This document shows positions 7,783-15,927 of a stretch of DNA of 64,000 nt, piece after piece. Made by a program: the position numbers and the translations under genes. The stretch spans positions 186,001 to 250,000 of the forward strand of contig JADFAE010000010.1 of NCBI GenBank assembly GCA_015665415.1, given 5' to 3'. The notes under the pieces are model-generated. The model did not search any database and had not been told where the DNA came from. It was given only the letters and a program-made list of their open reading frames with translations. The stretch's first letter is position 1. Each line of letters begins with the position of its first letter. The DNA is from Roseobacter sp. (lineage in GTDB: Bacteria > Pseudomonadota > Alphaproteobacteria > Rhodobacterales > Rhodobacteraceae).

Positions 7783-8440
7783 GATCCAGCCGATACCCCA
7801 GGCCACGATGGGTGCTGATCTTTAGCTCAGAGCCTTCAAGATGCTTGCGCAGCCGCGCGATATAGACCTCGACCGCGTTCTCCGAGACGTCTTCGTCATA
7901 TGAAAACAGCCGATCCACCAGCTTGTGTTTGGGAAAGATCTGCCCCGGCGCATTGATCAGCAGCTCCAGCAAGCGCAGTTCCCGATTGCGCAGGTTCCGC
8001 GCAGAGCCGGCAACCGTCAGCAGCCCTGCAACCGGATCAAAACTGACATCGCCAAGCTGCAAAACCGTCTGTGCCTTGCCCGCCTGACGTCGCAGAACCG
8101 CACGGCAGCGCGCCTGCAACTCCTCGTGGTCAAAGGGCTTGGTGACATAGTCATCGGCTCCGAGATCGAGCATGCTGATTCTATCAGACACCTGCGACCG
8201 AGCGGTCAAAACAATGACGGGCGTGTCCTGTTTCTGCTCTCGGTGCTGTTTCAGAAAGCTGCGCCCATCGCCATCAGGCAGCATGATATCCAGCAGGATG
8301 AGATCATAGTCCCCGGTTTCAGAAAAGGCGATGGCGTCACCAATTTTACCTGCATGATCAACAATATGACCATCCATCGCCATGCGTGCACAGACCGCAT
8401 TTGCCAATTCCAGATTGTCCTCGACCAGCAGGAATTTCAT
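7775..8440 (-). CDS. tctD: TctD-type response regulator
   Basis: A 221-residue OmpR-family regulator. The receiver domain has the acidic pair in MKFLLVEDN, the phospho-acceptor Asp51 in LILLDIMLPDGDG and Lys101 in DYVTKPF; a winged-helix DNA-binding domain fills about 125-221 (RNRELRLLELLINAPG, ENAVEVYIARLRKHLEG). It is the first gene of the sensor operon and is divergent from tctC, which it probably activates, as known for TctD in enterobacteria and for the related BctD. The start MKFLLVEDN is the conserved family start; the long open frame upstream of it is not coding. Confidence 0.9.
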   Translation of the reverse strand: MKFLLVEDNLELANAVCARMAMDGHIVDHAGKIGDAIAFSETGDYDLILLDIMLPDGDGRSFLKQHREQKQDTPVIVLTARSQVSDRISMLDLGADDYVTKPFDHEELQARCRAVLRRQAGKAQTVLQLGDVSFDPVAGLLTVAGSARNLRNRELRLLELLINAPGQIFPKHKLVDRLFSYDEDVSENAVEVYIARLRKHLEGSELKISTHRGLGYRLDHG

Positions 8441-8477
8441 GGTCTCAATTCCCTTTTTTGCCAGGATCACCGCTGCA

Positions 8478-8540
8478 TGACAGGTCCATGTCAGGTTCCC
8501 GTGTTTGCATCTGTCAACTGAGCCGCCTTTCGGACAGTTG
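8478..8540. promoter_or_regulatory. Candidate TctD operators between tctD and tctC
   Basis: The 117-bp divergent region contains TGACA-N6-TGTCA (8478-8493) and a second inverted pair, CAACTG (8515-8520) with CAGTTG (8535-8540). Such paired repeats in the only shared control region are good candidates for TctD binding sites. No footprint consensus was available to compare against. Confidence 0.4.
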
Positions 8541-8557
8541 TCAAATGGGAGGAAAAA

Positions 8558-9544
8558 ATGACCACATTGAAACTGGGCCGCCGTGCCCTGATCGCGGGCG
8601 CCATGGCCGCAATGACCTTTGCCACGCCAGGTATTGCCGAGGGAGAGAAAGTTCTCGACAGCATTCACTTCCTGATCCCCGGTGGCGCGGGTGGTGGCTG
8701 GGACGGGACCGCACGCGGCACCGGCGAAGCCCTGACCAAGGCCGGGCTGGTTGGCACTGCGTCGTTTGAAAACATGTCCGGCGGTGGCGGCGGCAAGGCC
8801 ATCGGCTTTCTGATTGAAAACGCCGACAGCAACCATGGCACCTTGATGGTGAACTCGACCCCGATCGTGATCCGCTCGCTGACCGGCGTCTTCCCGCATA
8901 ACTTCCGCGACCTGACGCTGGTGGCCGGCACCATCGGCGACTATGCCGCCATCGTGGTCGGCAAAGACAGCCCGGTCAACTCGATGAGCGATCTGATCGC
9001 GGCCTATGATGCCAACCCGTCCAAAACCGCCATTGGCGGCGGCTCGGTGCCCGGTGGCATGGACCACCTGGTTGCAGCCATGGTGATGGAGGCCGCAGGC
9101 AAGGACGCGCTGGCGGTCAAATACATCCCCTATGACGCGGGCGGCAAGGCCATGGCAGCACTGCTGTCGGGTGAGATCGCGGCGCTCTCCACCGGCTTTT
9201 CCGAAGCTGTGGATCTGGCCAATGCCGGCGAAGTGAAAATCATCGGCGTCACCGCAAATGAACGTGTCGCAGCCGCCCCTGATGCGATGACCATGAAGGA
9301 ACAGGGCATCGACACGACATTTGTCAACTGGCGTGGTTTCTTTGGCGCGCCAAACCTGCCCGCCGACCAGCTGGCGATGTATCAGGACGCGCTGGCCAAG
9401 ATGTATGACACCCCGGAATGGGAAGATGTCCGCGCCCGCAACGGCTGGGTCAACATCCACAACTCTGGCGATGACTTCAAAACCTTCCTGGAAGAGCAGG
9501 AACAGGTCATTGGCGATCTGATGCGCAAAATGGGCTTTCTCTGA
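8558..9544 (+). CDS. tctC: Tripartite tricarboxylate transporter, substrate-binding protein
   Basis: A 328-residue periplasmic binding protein of the TctC/BugT family that captures carboxylates such as citrate for the TctAB permease. The leader (GRRALIAGAMAAMTFA, cleavage near GIA-EG) has a twin-arginine-like pair but could be Sec-dependent. The mature part begins with the family motif FLIPGGAGGGWDGTARGTGEAL and contains AIGGGSVPGGMDHL and the ending LEEQEQVIGDLMRKMG. A GGGAGG ribosome site lies upstream. It is the first gene of tctCBA and is divergent from its two-component system. Confidence 0.93.
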   Translation: MTTLKLGRRALIAGAMAAMTFATPGIAEGEKVLDSIHFLIPGGAGGGWDGTARGTGEALTKAGLVGTASFENMSGGGGGKAIGFLIENADSNHGTLMVNSTPIVIRSLTGVFPHNFRDLTLVAGTIGDYAAIVVGKDSPVNSMSDLIAAYDANPSKTAIGGGSVPGGMDHLVAAMVMEAAGKDALAVKYIPYDAGGKAMAALLSGEIAALSTGFSEAVDLANAGEVKIIGVTANERVAAAPDAMTMKEQGIDTTFVNWRGFFGAPNLPADQLAMYQDALAKMYDTPEWEDVRARNGWVNIHNSGDDFKTFLEEQEQVIGDLMRKMGFL

Positions 9545-9553
9545 AGACTGACC

Positions 9554-9577
9554 GGCAGGGCGGATCACCGCCCTGCC
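9554..9577 (+). terminator. Intra-operon hairpin between tctC and tctB
   Basis: A perfect 10-bp stem GGCAGGGCGG/CCGCCCTGCC with loop ATCA lies 10 bp after the tctC stop, with no T-run. This placement is typical of hairpins that stabilise the message of an abundant binding protein while letting some transcription reach the permease genes. Confidence 0.6.
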
Positions 9578-9602
9578 ACCGCGACACCCAAGGGAGGGGA
9601 AA

Positions 9603-10085
9603 ATGGCGTTAGATCGTTGGATCGCATTGATATTGCTCGGGGTCTGCTTGACCTATGGCTACACGGCCTGGTTCACCATGGACGATGGGCTTGCTCCCTT
9701 CATGCGGCGCAACCCGATCTGGCCCAGCACCTTTCCCAAGGTTCTGTCCATTCTCGGGGTGGTGGCTTCGACCATCATTCTGTTGGGGCTGGAGAAGGGC
9801 GAGGCCAAGGCGGGTGAGATCGATTACCGCAAATTGGGCGACTACAACATCGGCCAGGCGCTTTTGCTGCTGGGCCTGATGGTGGCCTATGCGCTCTGCC
9901 TGCGGCCGGTGGGATTTATCACCTCAACCGCCGGCTTCCTGATCCTGGGCTCGGTCATCCTGGGAGAACGCAAATGGCATCTCATGGTGCCGGTGGCGCT
10001 CTGCGCAACGCTTCTGGTCTGGTATCTGGTCCAGGAGGTTCTCGGAATTTATATGCGTCCACTGCCTGGCTTTGTAGGAGGCTGA
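9603..10085 (+). CDS. tctB: Tripartite tricarboxylate transporter, small permease subunit
   Basis: A 160-residue inner-membrane protein with four predicted spans (about 5-22, 40-60, 77-97 and 100-145 containing two). It has the TctB pattern: FPKVLSILGVVASTIILLG near the first half and a hydrophobic C-terminal half with GFITSTAGFLILGSVILGERK. It works with TctA to carry carboxylates across the membrane using an ion gradient. The ribosome site AAGGGAGGGG is strong. One base separates its stop codon from the tctA start. Confidence 0.88.
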   Translation: MALDRWIALILLGVCLTYGYTAWFTMDDGLAPFMRRNPIWPSTFPKVLSILGVVASTIILLGLEKGEAKAGEIDYRKLGDYNIGQALLLLGLMVAYALCLRPVGFITSTAGFLILGSVILGERKWHLMVPVALCATLLVWYLVQEVLGIYMRPLPGFVGG

Positions 10086-10086
10086 C

Positions 10087-11601
10087 ATGCTTGAAGGACT
10101 TCTGATTGGCCTGGAGACGGCCTTTTCCCTGCAAAACCTGCTGATGGTGATTGGTGGCTGCCTGATCGGCACCTTCATTGGCATGCTGCCCGGATTGGGC
10201 CCGATGTCGATCATCGCCATCATGATCCCGGTTGCCATCTCGATGGGCGACCCATCGGCGGCGCTGATCCTACTCGCCGGGGTCTACTATGGCGCAATTT
10301 TTGGCGGCTCGACCTCTTCCATCCTGCTGAACGCACCCGGCGTCGCCGGGACCGTAGCCTCCAGTTTTGACGGCTACCCGATGGCTAAACAGGGCAAGGC
10401 CGGCAAGGCCCTGACCATCGCTGCCATCGCCAGCTTTGCCGGTGGCAGCATCGGCGCGCTGTTGTTGATGGTGTTTGCCCCGGCCCTGTCCTCGGTGGCG
10501 CTGCTGTTTCACTCAGCTGAGTATTTTGCCCTGATGGTGGTGGGCCTGTCGGCGATTGCCGCCTTTGCCGGCACCGGCCAGGTTGCCAAGGCCCTGATGA
10601 TGACGGTTCTTGGCCTGATCATGGCCACGGTGGGCGAAGGCGCGCTGTTCAACCTGCCCCGTTTTACCATGGGGATCATGGATCTGCAGTCCGGCTTTGG
10701 GTTTATCACCCTGGCGATGGCGATGTTTGCCCTGCCGGAGGCGCTGTTTCTGGTGCTCAAACCGAGCAATATCCAAGGCGGCGAAGGGGGCAAGATTACC
10801 GACCTGCGGATTTCACGGGCCGAGGCCAAATCGATTGCACCGGTGATTGGCCGCCAGTCGATCCAAGGCTTCTTTATCGGTGTTCTGCCGGGTGCAGGCG
10901 CGACCATCGCCAGCTTTCTCGGCTATGCAGTTGAGCGCAATATCGCCCCCAAGGCGGAGCAAGAAGAATTCGGCAAGGGATCGATCAAGGGGTTGGCGGC
11001 TCCGGAGACGGCCAATAACGCCGCCTGCACCGGATCCTTTGTGCCGCTGCTGACACTGGGTATTCCGGGGTCCGGCACCACCGCCATTCTGCTGGGCGCA
11101 CTGATCGCGCTCAATGTCACCCCGGGTCCGCGCCTGATGATCGACGAACCCCAGGTGTTCTGGGCGGTGATCATGTCAATGTTCATCGGCAACCTGGTTT
11201 TGCTGATCCTGAACCTGCCGCTCATTCCATATATCGCCAAAGTCCTGTCGGTACCGCGCAACTATCTGATCCCCTTTATCCTCTTTTTCACACTGATGGG
11301 GGCCTATATCGGCCAGAACAATGCCACCGAGCTGCTGCTGCTGGTTGGGTTTGGGGTCTGTGCCACTGCGCTGCGCTTTGCCGATTACCCGCTGGCGCCC
11401 CTTTTGATTGGGTTCATTCTGGGTGGCATGCTCGAGGACAACTTCTCACGCTCCATGCAACTGTTTGACGGCATCGCCTTCATCTGGGAGCGCCCGATGA
11501 CCCTGGCCTTGCTGACCATAGCGGCGATCCTGGTGGTGCTGCCCAGCTATCGCGCCCGGCGGGCAAGGCTGCGCCGTGCCGGAACCGCAGACGGCGACTG
11601 A
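10087..11601 (+). CDS. tctA: Tripartite tricarboxylate transporter, large permease subunit
   Basis: A 504-residue polytopic membrane protein with about 11-12 spans. The two internally related halves each carry a family motif: GMLPGLGPMSIIAIMIP in the first half and GVLPGAGATIASFLGYAVE in the second. YGAIFGGSTSSILLNAPG and LGIPGSGTTAILLGAL are also typical. It forms the transport channel of the TctCBA system with TctB. Length is normal and the sequence is intact. A long hairpin lies after the stop codon. Confidence 0.94.
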   Translation: MLEGLLIGLETAFSLQNLLMVIGGCLIGTFIGMLPGLGPMSIIAIMIPVAISMGDPSAALILLAGVYYGAIFGGSTSSILLNAPGVAGTVASSFDGYPMAKQGKAGKALTIAAIASFAGGSIGALLLMVFAPALSSVALLFHSAEYFALMVVGLSAIAAFAGTGQVAKALMMTVLGLIMATVGEGALFNLPRFTMGIMDLQSGFGFITLAMAMFALPEALFLVLKPSNIQGGEGGKITDLRISRAEAKSIAPVIGRQSIQGFFIGVLPGAGATIASFLGYAVERNIAPKAEQEEFGKGSIKGLAAPETANNAACTGSFVPLLTLGIPGSGTTAILLGALIALNVTPGPRLMIDEPQVFWAVIMSMFIGNLVLLILNLPLIPYIAKVLSVPRNYLIPFILFFTLMGAYIGQNNATELLLLVGFGVCATALRFADYPLAPLLIGFILGGMLEDNFSRSMQLFDGIAFIWERPMTLALLTIAAILVVLPSYRARRARLRRAGTADGD

Positions 11602-11618
11602 GAACAAGGCGCGACGCC

Positions 11619-11662
11619 GCCCCGGCCCCCTCTTGGCGCAAAATCCAAGTGGGGGCCGGGGC
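11619..11662 (+). terminator. Long hairpin after tctA
   Basis: GCCCCGGCCCCC (11619-11630) pairs with GGGGGCCGGGGC (11651-11662), and the stem continues after one mismatch with CTTGG/CCAAG, giving about 17 paired bases around a short loop. It lies 17 bp after tctA and before a gene of the opposite strand, so it can end transcription in either direction, although no T-run is present. Confidence 0.6.
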
Positions 11663-11698
11663 ACGACTAAGGGCTATTCGGGCGGCCTGTTACATCTT

Positions 11699-12262
11699 CT
11701 AACCGGCGATGTCATTTTCCTGCAAATAGAGGTGGACAGCCCGACTGCGCTGACCGATTTGCTTGAGCAGTGCAGCGTGATCCAGGCGCAGGGCCAGCTT
11801 TGCTTCCATATTTGCCCGCTTGCTGCTGAACGCCTCGAAACTGTCATTTGCCGCCATCAACTTACGAGAATATTCAGCATAGATTTCGCGATACTGGTTC
11901 CAATACGACGGCGAGACCTCTCCTTTGGCAATCAGGTTTTCAGCCGCGCCAAGCACCCGTTCCAGATCTGCCAAAGCCTGTTCCAACCCACAGGCAGGTC
12001 GGGCCTCAACCGCCATCTCAGCCGAAAGCTCCTGTGCCAATTGCGCCTTGGTTTTTTGAATTGTTTCGGGAGAGAAATCGTCGAGATAGGTGCGGATCTG
12101 GCGCATATGGGCCTTGTCATCCAGCCGCCTGTTTTGAAGAGCCTCAAGGTAAAACTCGGCAGCGGAAAGATGGGCCTCAAGCGGCTTAATCTTGCGCAGC
12201 GCCACTCTCTGCGCCTCATCGTAGCGCCGTTTGGCATCACGCCAGCCTTTCACCAAGGACAT
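11699..12262 (-). CDS. Hypothetical protein, mostly helical
   Basis: A 187-residue soluble protein I do not recognise. There is no signal peptide or membrane segment. Composition is rich in Glu, Lys, Arg, Ala and Leu, with long amphipathic stretches (about 4-35 and 60-95) that suggest coiled coils. One Cys is present near the middle. Codon use looks like that of neighbouring real genes, and the frame is clean from ATG at 12262, preceded by GGGAAGGGA. It lies between the tctA hairpin and the TRAP operon terminator, transcribed alone. Functional assignment would be guesswork. Confidence 0.6.
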   Translation of the reverse strand: MSLVKGWRDAKRRYDEAQRVALRKIKPLEAHLSAAEFYLEALQNRRLDDKAHMRQIRTYLDDFSPETIQKTKAQLAQELSAEMAVEARPACGLEQALADLERVLGAAENLIAKGEVSPSYWNQYREIYAEYSRKLMAANDSFEAFSSKRANMEAKLALRLDHAALLKQIGQRSRAVHLYLQENDIAG

Positions 12263-12386
12263 GGAACACCATTCCCTTCCCGTATTTCCCCTTTTGCACC
12301 CTCGTCAAGCCTAGTGCGCATTGCGCATTTGTAAAGATGTCTCTCTCGGCTGGTCCCGCCGCCGCTGTGCCTCCGCCCCGACTGCA

Positions 12387-12415
12387 AACAAAAAAGGGCT
12401 CCGTTTCCGGAGCCC
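12387..12415 (-). terminator. Intrinsic terminator after the TRAP operon
   Basis: On the minus strand GGGCTCCG-GAAA-CGGAGCCC is followed directly by TTTTTTTGTTTG. An 8-bp GC-rich stem, a GNRA-type tetraloop and a T-run make this a textbook rho-independent terminator, 32 bp after the large-permease stop codon. Confidence 0.9.
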
Positions 12416-12447
12416 CTGTCTTTTCATGATCTTCGCTGGCTTGCCCT

Positions 12448-14799
12448 TTAGGGGATCAACGCCGGGACGATGGTTACAATCGATGGGAAGGCCCAAAGAA
12501 TTGCCAGCCCCGCCACCTGGATCAACACGAAAGGCAAAACCCCACGATAGATATGCCCGGTGGTCACTTCCTTGGGAGCCACGCCCCGCAGATAGAACAA
12601 CGCAAAGCCAAAGGGCGGTGTCAGGAAGGAGGTCTGAAGGTTCACCGCCACCATGATGGTCACCCATTTGGGATCAAAAGAGCCGCCATAGATAACCGGA
12701 CCAACAATCGGGATCACGATGTAGATGATCTCGAGGAAGTCGAGCACAAACCCTAAGAAGAACAACACCAACATCACGATCAAAAAGACCGTCATCTCAT
12801 TGTCAAAGCTCTTGAGGAACTGCTGAATATAGTGCTCGCCACCAAAGGAGATCACCACCAGATTGAGCAGCTGCGAGCCGATCAGGATGGTAAAGACCAT
12901 GGAGGTCACTTTGGCGGTTTCGCGCACCACCGGTGTCAGCACGCCACCTTTGAACAGCACCCAGCAGCCATAGAGCAAGCCAAACAGAGCATAGAGATAA
13001 GCCCCATAGGCAAAGAAGAACGCAACCCAGCTCTCGAAGCTGACATTGTCCTGATTGACCCGCAGATCAAAATTCACCCCGATCAGGATCGCGATGATCA
13101 CTGCAAAGGTCGCCCAGATGATGATCTTGCCAGAGCGCCCTTCGTCCTGCAGCTTGCGATAGGCCGCCAGCATGATGGCACCACCTGCCCCCAGTGCCGC
13201 TGCCGGCGTCGGGTTGGTGATACCGCCCAGGATCGAGCCCAGCACTGCAACAATCAGAACCAGCGGTGGAAAGACCACCCGGATCAGGTCATTGCGGGCA
13301 CAACGGGCCGCCGCCTCGCGGCACCCGTAAAGCGCCAGCGCAGCAGGCAAGGCAAGCCACAACACGGTCACACCTGGCGACGTGGTTGGCGCAATCACCA
13401 GCACATCAAGCAACAAGACCAGAAGCAGACCGATGGAGCCAAGGATCAAAGGTTTTGGATCCCGCGACGGGGCAACCCCGCGCCCAACGGCCAGAACCAG
13501 GCCAAGCAACACAGCCAGAACAGTGATACCAGTGCCGATTGGGGCCGCTGCCGCGATCTTGTCGATCTTGGCCTGAGCCAGGGCGTCTTCACTCAGCTTG
13601 GTAGCCTGCGCCACGCCACCGGCCGCATCAATCGCGGTTTGTTCGTCAACCGCCGCATCCCAAGCCTCCTGGCCATGAAGATCAATCATGGCAGCCTGAC
13701 ACTGTTCTCCGACATTGGTTCGCAGGGAGGCAGTTTGCCCGGCATCCGAAAAGGCTGAGACAGTGATGTTCTGGGACCCGATAACCCCAATGGAGCCCAG
13801 AAGCATGGCACCGCCGATGAGGGCAGCAGGCGCGCCCAGGAACCAAAACAGAGCTTCATTGCGGGTGACAGGTTCGTTGGTGCTGGCTTCCAGCGCCACG
13901 GGTGGAGCCTTGTCCGGGTTCAGCATCGCATAGCCAAAGGCATAAAGCGCATAGAGCAGCGCCAGCATGATACCGGGCAGCAGCGCCGCCTGGAACAATG
14001 TGCCCACAGACACCACTGCCGGCTCGCCCAGATAGGTCAATGCATCCGAACAGCCCGCATCCATTGCTCGGCTTTCCTGTGCGGTGGAATAGAGATCCCC
14101 CGCCAATGTGCCCAACAGAACAATCACGATCGAAGGCGGAATGATCTGCCCCAGGGTGCCCGACGCGGCGATCACGCCGGTGGCCAGCTCTGGGGAATAG
14201 TTGTTGCGCAACATGGTCGGCAGGGCCAGCAGGCCCATGGTCACCACGGTGGCACCAACGATCCCGGTGGAAGCCGCCAGGAAGGCACCAACCACAACAA
14301 TGGAAACCGCCAAACCACCCGGCAAAGGCCCAAAGACCCGTGCCATGGTTGTCAGCAGATCATTGGCGATCTTGGAACGCTCCAGGGTGATCCCCATCAG
14401 AACAAACATAAGCACCGCCAGCAGGGTCTCGATCGAGGCCCCGGCCAGAACCCGCTCGTTCATGCGGTTCACGATGAAGGAGACGTTGCGATCCAGCGCA
14501 TATTCCCAGCCCTGGGTAAATACGGGTTCGGCAATTCGCGGCAGTTCCGGATATCTAAAGACCGAAATCACATCGGGCTTGACCCCGCTGGATACCAGAT
14601 CCCGGTAGAGCGGCGACGAGGTATCGATGGCCTGGTGGATCAGCAGACCGGCACTGTCCAGTGCTGCGATGATGCCAAAGGAGATGATACCGGCACCACC
14701 GATGGCAAAGGCCACCGGGAAGCCGGAAAGGATGCCTCCGAAGAGACAAAGAAATACGATGAGCAAGCCGAGTTCGACGCCATCAAGACCGAAAAGCAT
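12448..14799 (-). CDS. dctM: TRAP transporter large permease (DctM type), extended form
   Basis: A 783-residue membrane protein, well above the usual 425-450 of TRAP large subunits. The N-terminal part has DctM motifs (LLIVFLCLFGGILSGFPVAF, ASTGIVGATVVTMGLLALP, GTLGQIIPPSIVIVLLG) and the C-terminal part another (LGFVLDFLEIIYIVIPIVGP, TSFLTPPFGFALFYLRG). Between them, about residues 310-600, lies an extra hydrophobic region with further spans. This extended architecture is known in the mannitol/chloroaromatic-type (FcbT3/TakP-linked) TRAP group. It carries the substrate bound by the DctP protein using a sodium gradient. It is the last gene of the operon, 17 bp after the small permease. Confidence 0.9.
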   Translation of the reverse strand: MLFGLDGVELGLLIVFLCLFGGILSGFPVAFAIGGAGIISFGIIAALDSAGLLIHQAIDTSSPLYRDLVSSGVKPDVISVFRYPELPRIAEPVFTQGWEYALDRNVSFIVNRMNERVLAGASIETLLAVLMFVLMGITLERSKIANDLLTTMARVFGPLPGGLAVSIVVVGAFLAASTGIVGATVVTMGLLALPTMLRNNYSPELATGVIAASGTLGQIIPPSIVIVLLGTLAGDLYSTAQESRAMDAGCSDALTYLGEPAVVSVGTLFQAALLPGIMLALLYALYAFGYAMLNPDKAPPVALEASTNEPVTRNEALFWFLGAPAALIGGAMLLGSIGVIGSQNITVSAFSDAGQTASLRTNVGEQCQAAMIDLHGQEAWDAAVDEQTAIDAAGGVAQATKLSEDALAQAKIDKIAAAAPIGTGITVLAVLLGLVLAVGRGVAPSRDPKPLILGSIGLLLVLLLDVLVIAPTTSPGVTVLWLALPAALALYGCREAAARCARNDLIRVVFPPLVLIVAVLGSILGGITNPTPAAALGAGGAIMLAAYRKLQDEGRSGKIIIWATFAVIIAILIGVNFDLRVNQDNVSFESWVAFFFAYGAYLYALFGLLYGCWVLFKGGVLTPVVRETAKVTSMVFTILIGSQLLNLVVISFGGEHYIQQFLKSFDNEMTVFLIVMLVLFFLGFVLDFLEIIYIVIPIVGPVIYGGSFDPKWVTIMVAVNLQTSFLTPPFGFALFYLRGVAPKEVTTGHIYRGVLPFVLIQVAGLAILWAFPSIVTIVPALIP

Positions 14800-14816
14800 G
14801 TCAGCTGTCCTTTAGG

Positions 14817-15764
14817 TTAATGCGCGCCTTCATAGGCTTCTTCACCCTCGCCAAGGCTATCCTTGTCGAGGTATTTGTTCTCACTGCCCTGCCCTTCGAT
14901 GAACTCCAGCAAGGAGCGGTAGAAGAAGGCAATCGCATGCAAGAAGACGAGGCCGGCAAATGTCACCAGCAGGATCTTGAACAGGAAGTATCCGTTAAAG
15001 CCGTTGGGGCTGAAACCGATGGTCTCCACGTTCCAGCGCAGAGCGCGCGCCTTCATCACCAGACGATCGAGGCTGTCCGAAGCGGAGGGCTTTGGGACGA
15101 TCAGATGACGCCAGAGGAAGAACCAGCCATACATCCAGGTCAGCACCGCGGCGGGCATCATGAAGATCAGAGAGCCCACCATGTCGATCACGCGTTTGGC
15201 GCGGAAACTGATGCCGGAATAGATCAGATCAACCCGCACGTGGCCGCCTTGCACAAAGGTGTAGGTGACGCATAAGCAGACCACCAAAGCGTTGTAAAGC
15301 TTCAGTTCTTCGGCAAACCAGCTGATGTCTTTATCCAGTGAGATCCCCAATCCGAAACTCATTTCCGGCCGCGCAAAGATCCGCTGCATGAAAACGATAA
15401 TGATCTGCTGGATCACCATGATGAGACCGGCCCAGGCGAAGAGGCGCCCGATGCCATTGGCAAAGCCCTCAAGGCCCCGCACCATGCCCCACATGATCTG
15501 ACGTCGGTAGAGACCGATGGCTGTCAGGATCAGAAACAGTGTGAAGACTACAAAAAAGAACTCCACCGAGCCGCCATAGTAGACAAAGCGCATGACGGAT
15601 TGTTTTTCCTCGGTGGTGCCTGTCCAAAGCACCCAATCAAGCCAGAGCTGCGGGTGGGTTACGGCGTAGCCGAAATTGTAAAAGGCGCCAGCGATGTTCT
15701 GGACCAGCCAGATCAAACCGTTGAACAGAGCGCCGAAAAAGGAAATGCCTGTGTCGTCCTGCAT
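14817..15764 (-). CDS. dctQ: TRAP transporter small permease (DctQ type), long form
   Basis: A 315-residue membrane protein, compared with about 160-200 in ordinary DctQ subunits. It has predicted spans near residues 15-35, 62-82, 100-125, 150-170, 195-220 and 260-280, with the DctQ-like stretch VVCLCVTYTFVQGGHVRVDL and a basic loop after it (ISFRAKRVIDMVGS). It pairs with the large permease to form the membrane part of the TRAP system. ATG 15764 is chosen because GAGGGAACA precedes it; an upstream extension of 27 codons is possible but has no ribosome site. Its length matches the extended large subunit next to it. Confidence 0.86.
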   Translation of the reverse strand: MQDDTGISFFGALFNGLIWLVQNIAGAFYNFGYAVTHPQLWLDWVLWTGTTEEKQSVMRFVYYGGSVEFFFVVFTLFLILTAIGLYRRQIMWGMVRGLEGFANGIGRLFAWAGLIMVIQQIIIVFMQRIFARPEMSFGLGISLDKDISWFAEELKLYNALVVCLCVTYTFVQGGHVRVDLIYSGISFRAKRVIDMVGSLIFMMPAAVLTWMYGWFFLWRHLIVPKPSASDSLDRLVMKARALRWNVETIGFSPNGFNGYFLFKILLVTFAGLVFLHAIAFFYRSLLEFIEGQGSENKYLDKDSLGEGEEAYEGAH

Positions 15765-15870
15765 TGTTCCCTCGGAATTTTGCGTGCGGCAGATGTGACG
15801 TGCGGCCCCGCCAAAACGCCACCTGTAGGGGCATTCAATGGGCAACCGGCAAGGTCAAACCTGTAGCAAC

Positions 15871-15907
15871 ATTAAAAACGGATCCCCCGCTACCGAGCGG
15901 GGGATCC
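15871..15907 (-). terminator. Terminator-like hairpin between the TRAP binding protein and permease genes
   Basis: A perfect 12-bp stem GGATCCCCCGCT/AGCGGGGGATCC with a 4-base loop (15880-15907) is followed on the minus strand by GTTTTTAATG. It lies 20 bp after the dctP stop and 116 bp before the dctQ start, so most transcripts should end here and permease expression depends on read-through. Confidence 0.8.
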
Positions 15908-15927
15908 AAAAAACGCCTCAGGTTGGA

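Noticed and set aside
8441-9568. N-terminal extension of about 375 residues on the tctD response regulator
   Set aside because: It is the reverse of tctC; the conserved receiver domain begins at MKFLLVEDN, which sets the true start at 8440.
12832-13758. A 308-codon plus-strand frame inside the TRAP large permease gene
   Set aside because: Antisense to membrane-spanning segments, with a His/Gln/Asp-rich translation and no motifs.
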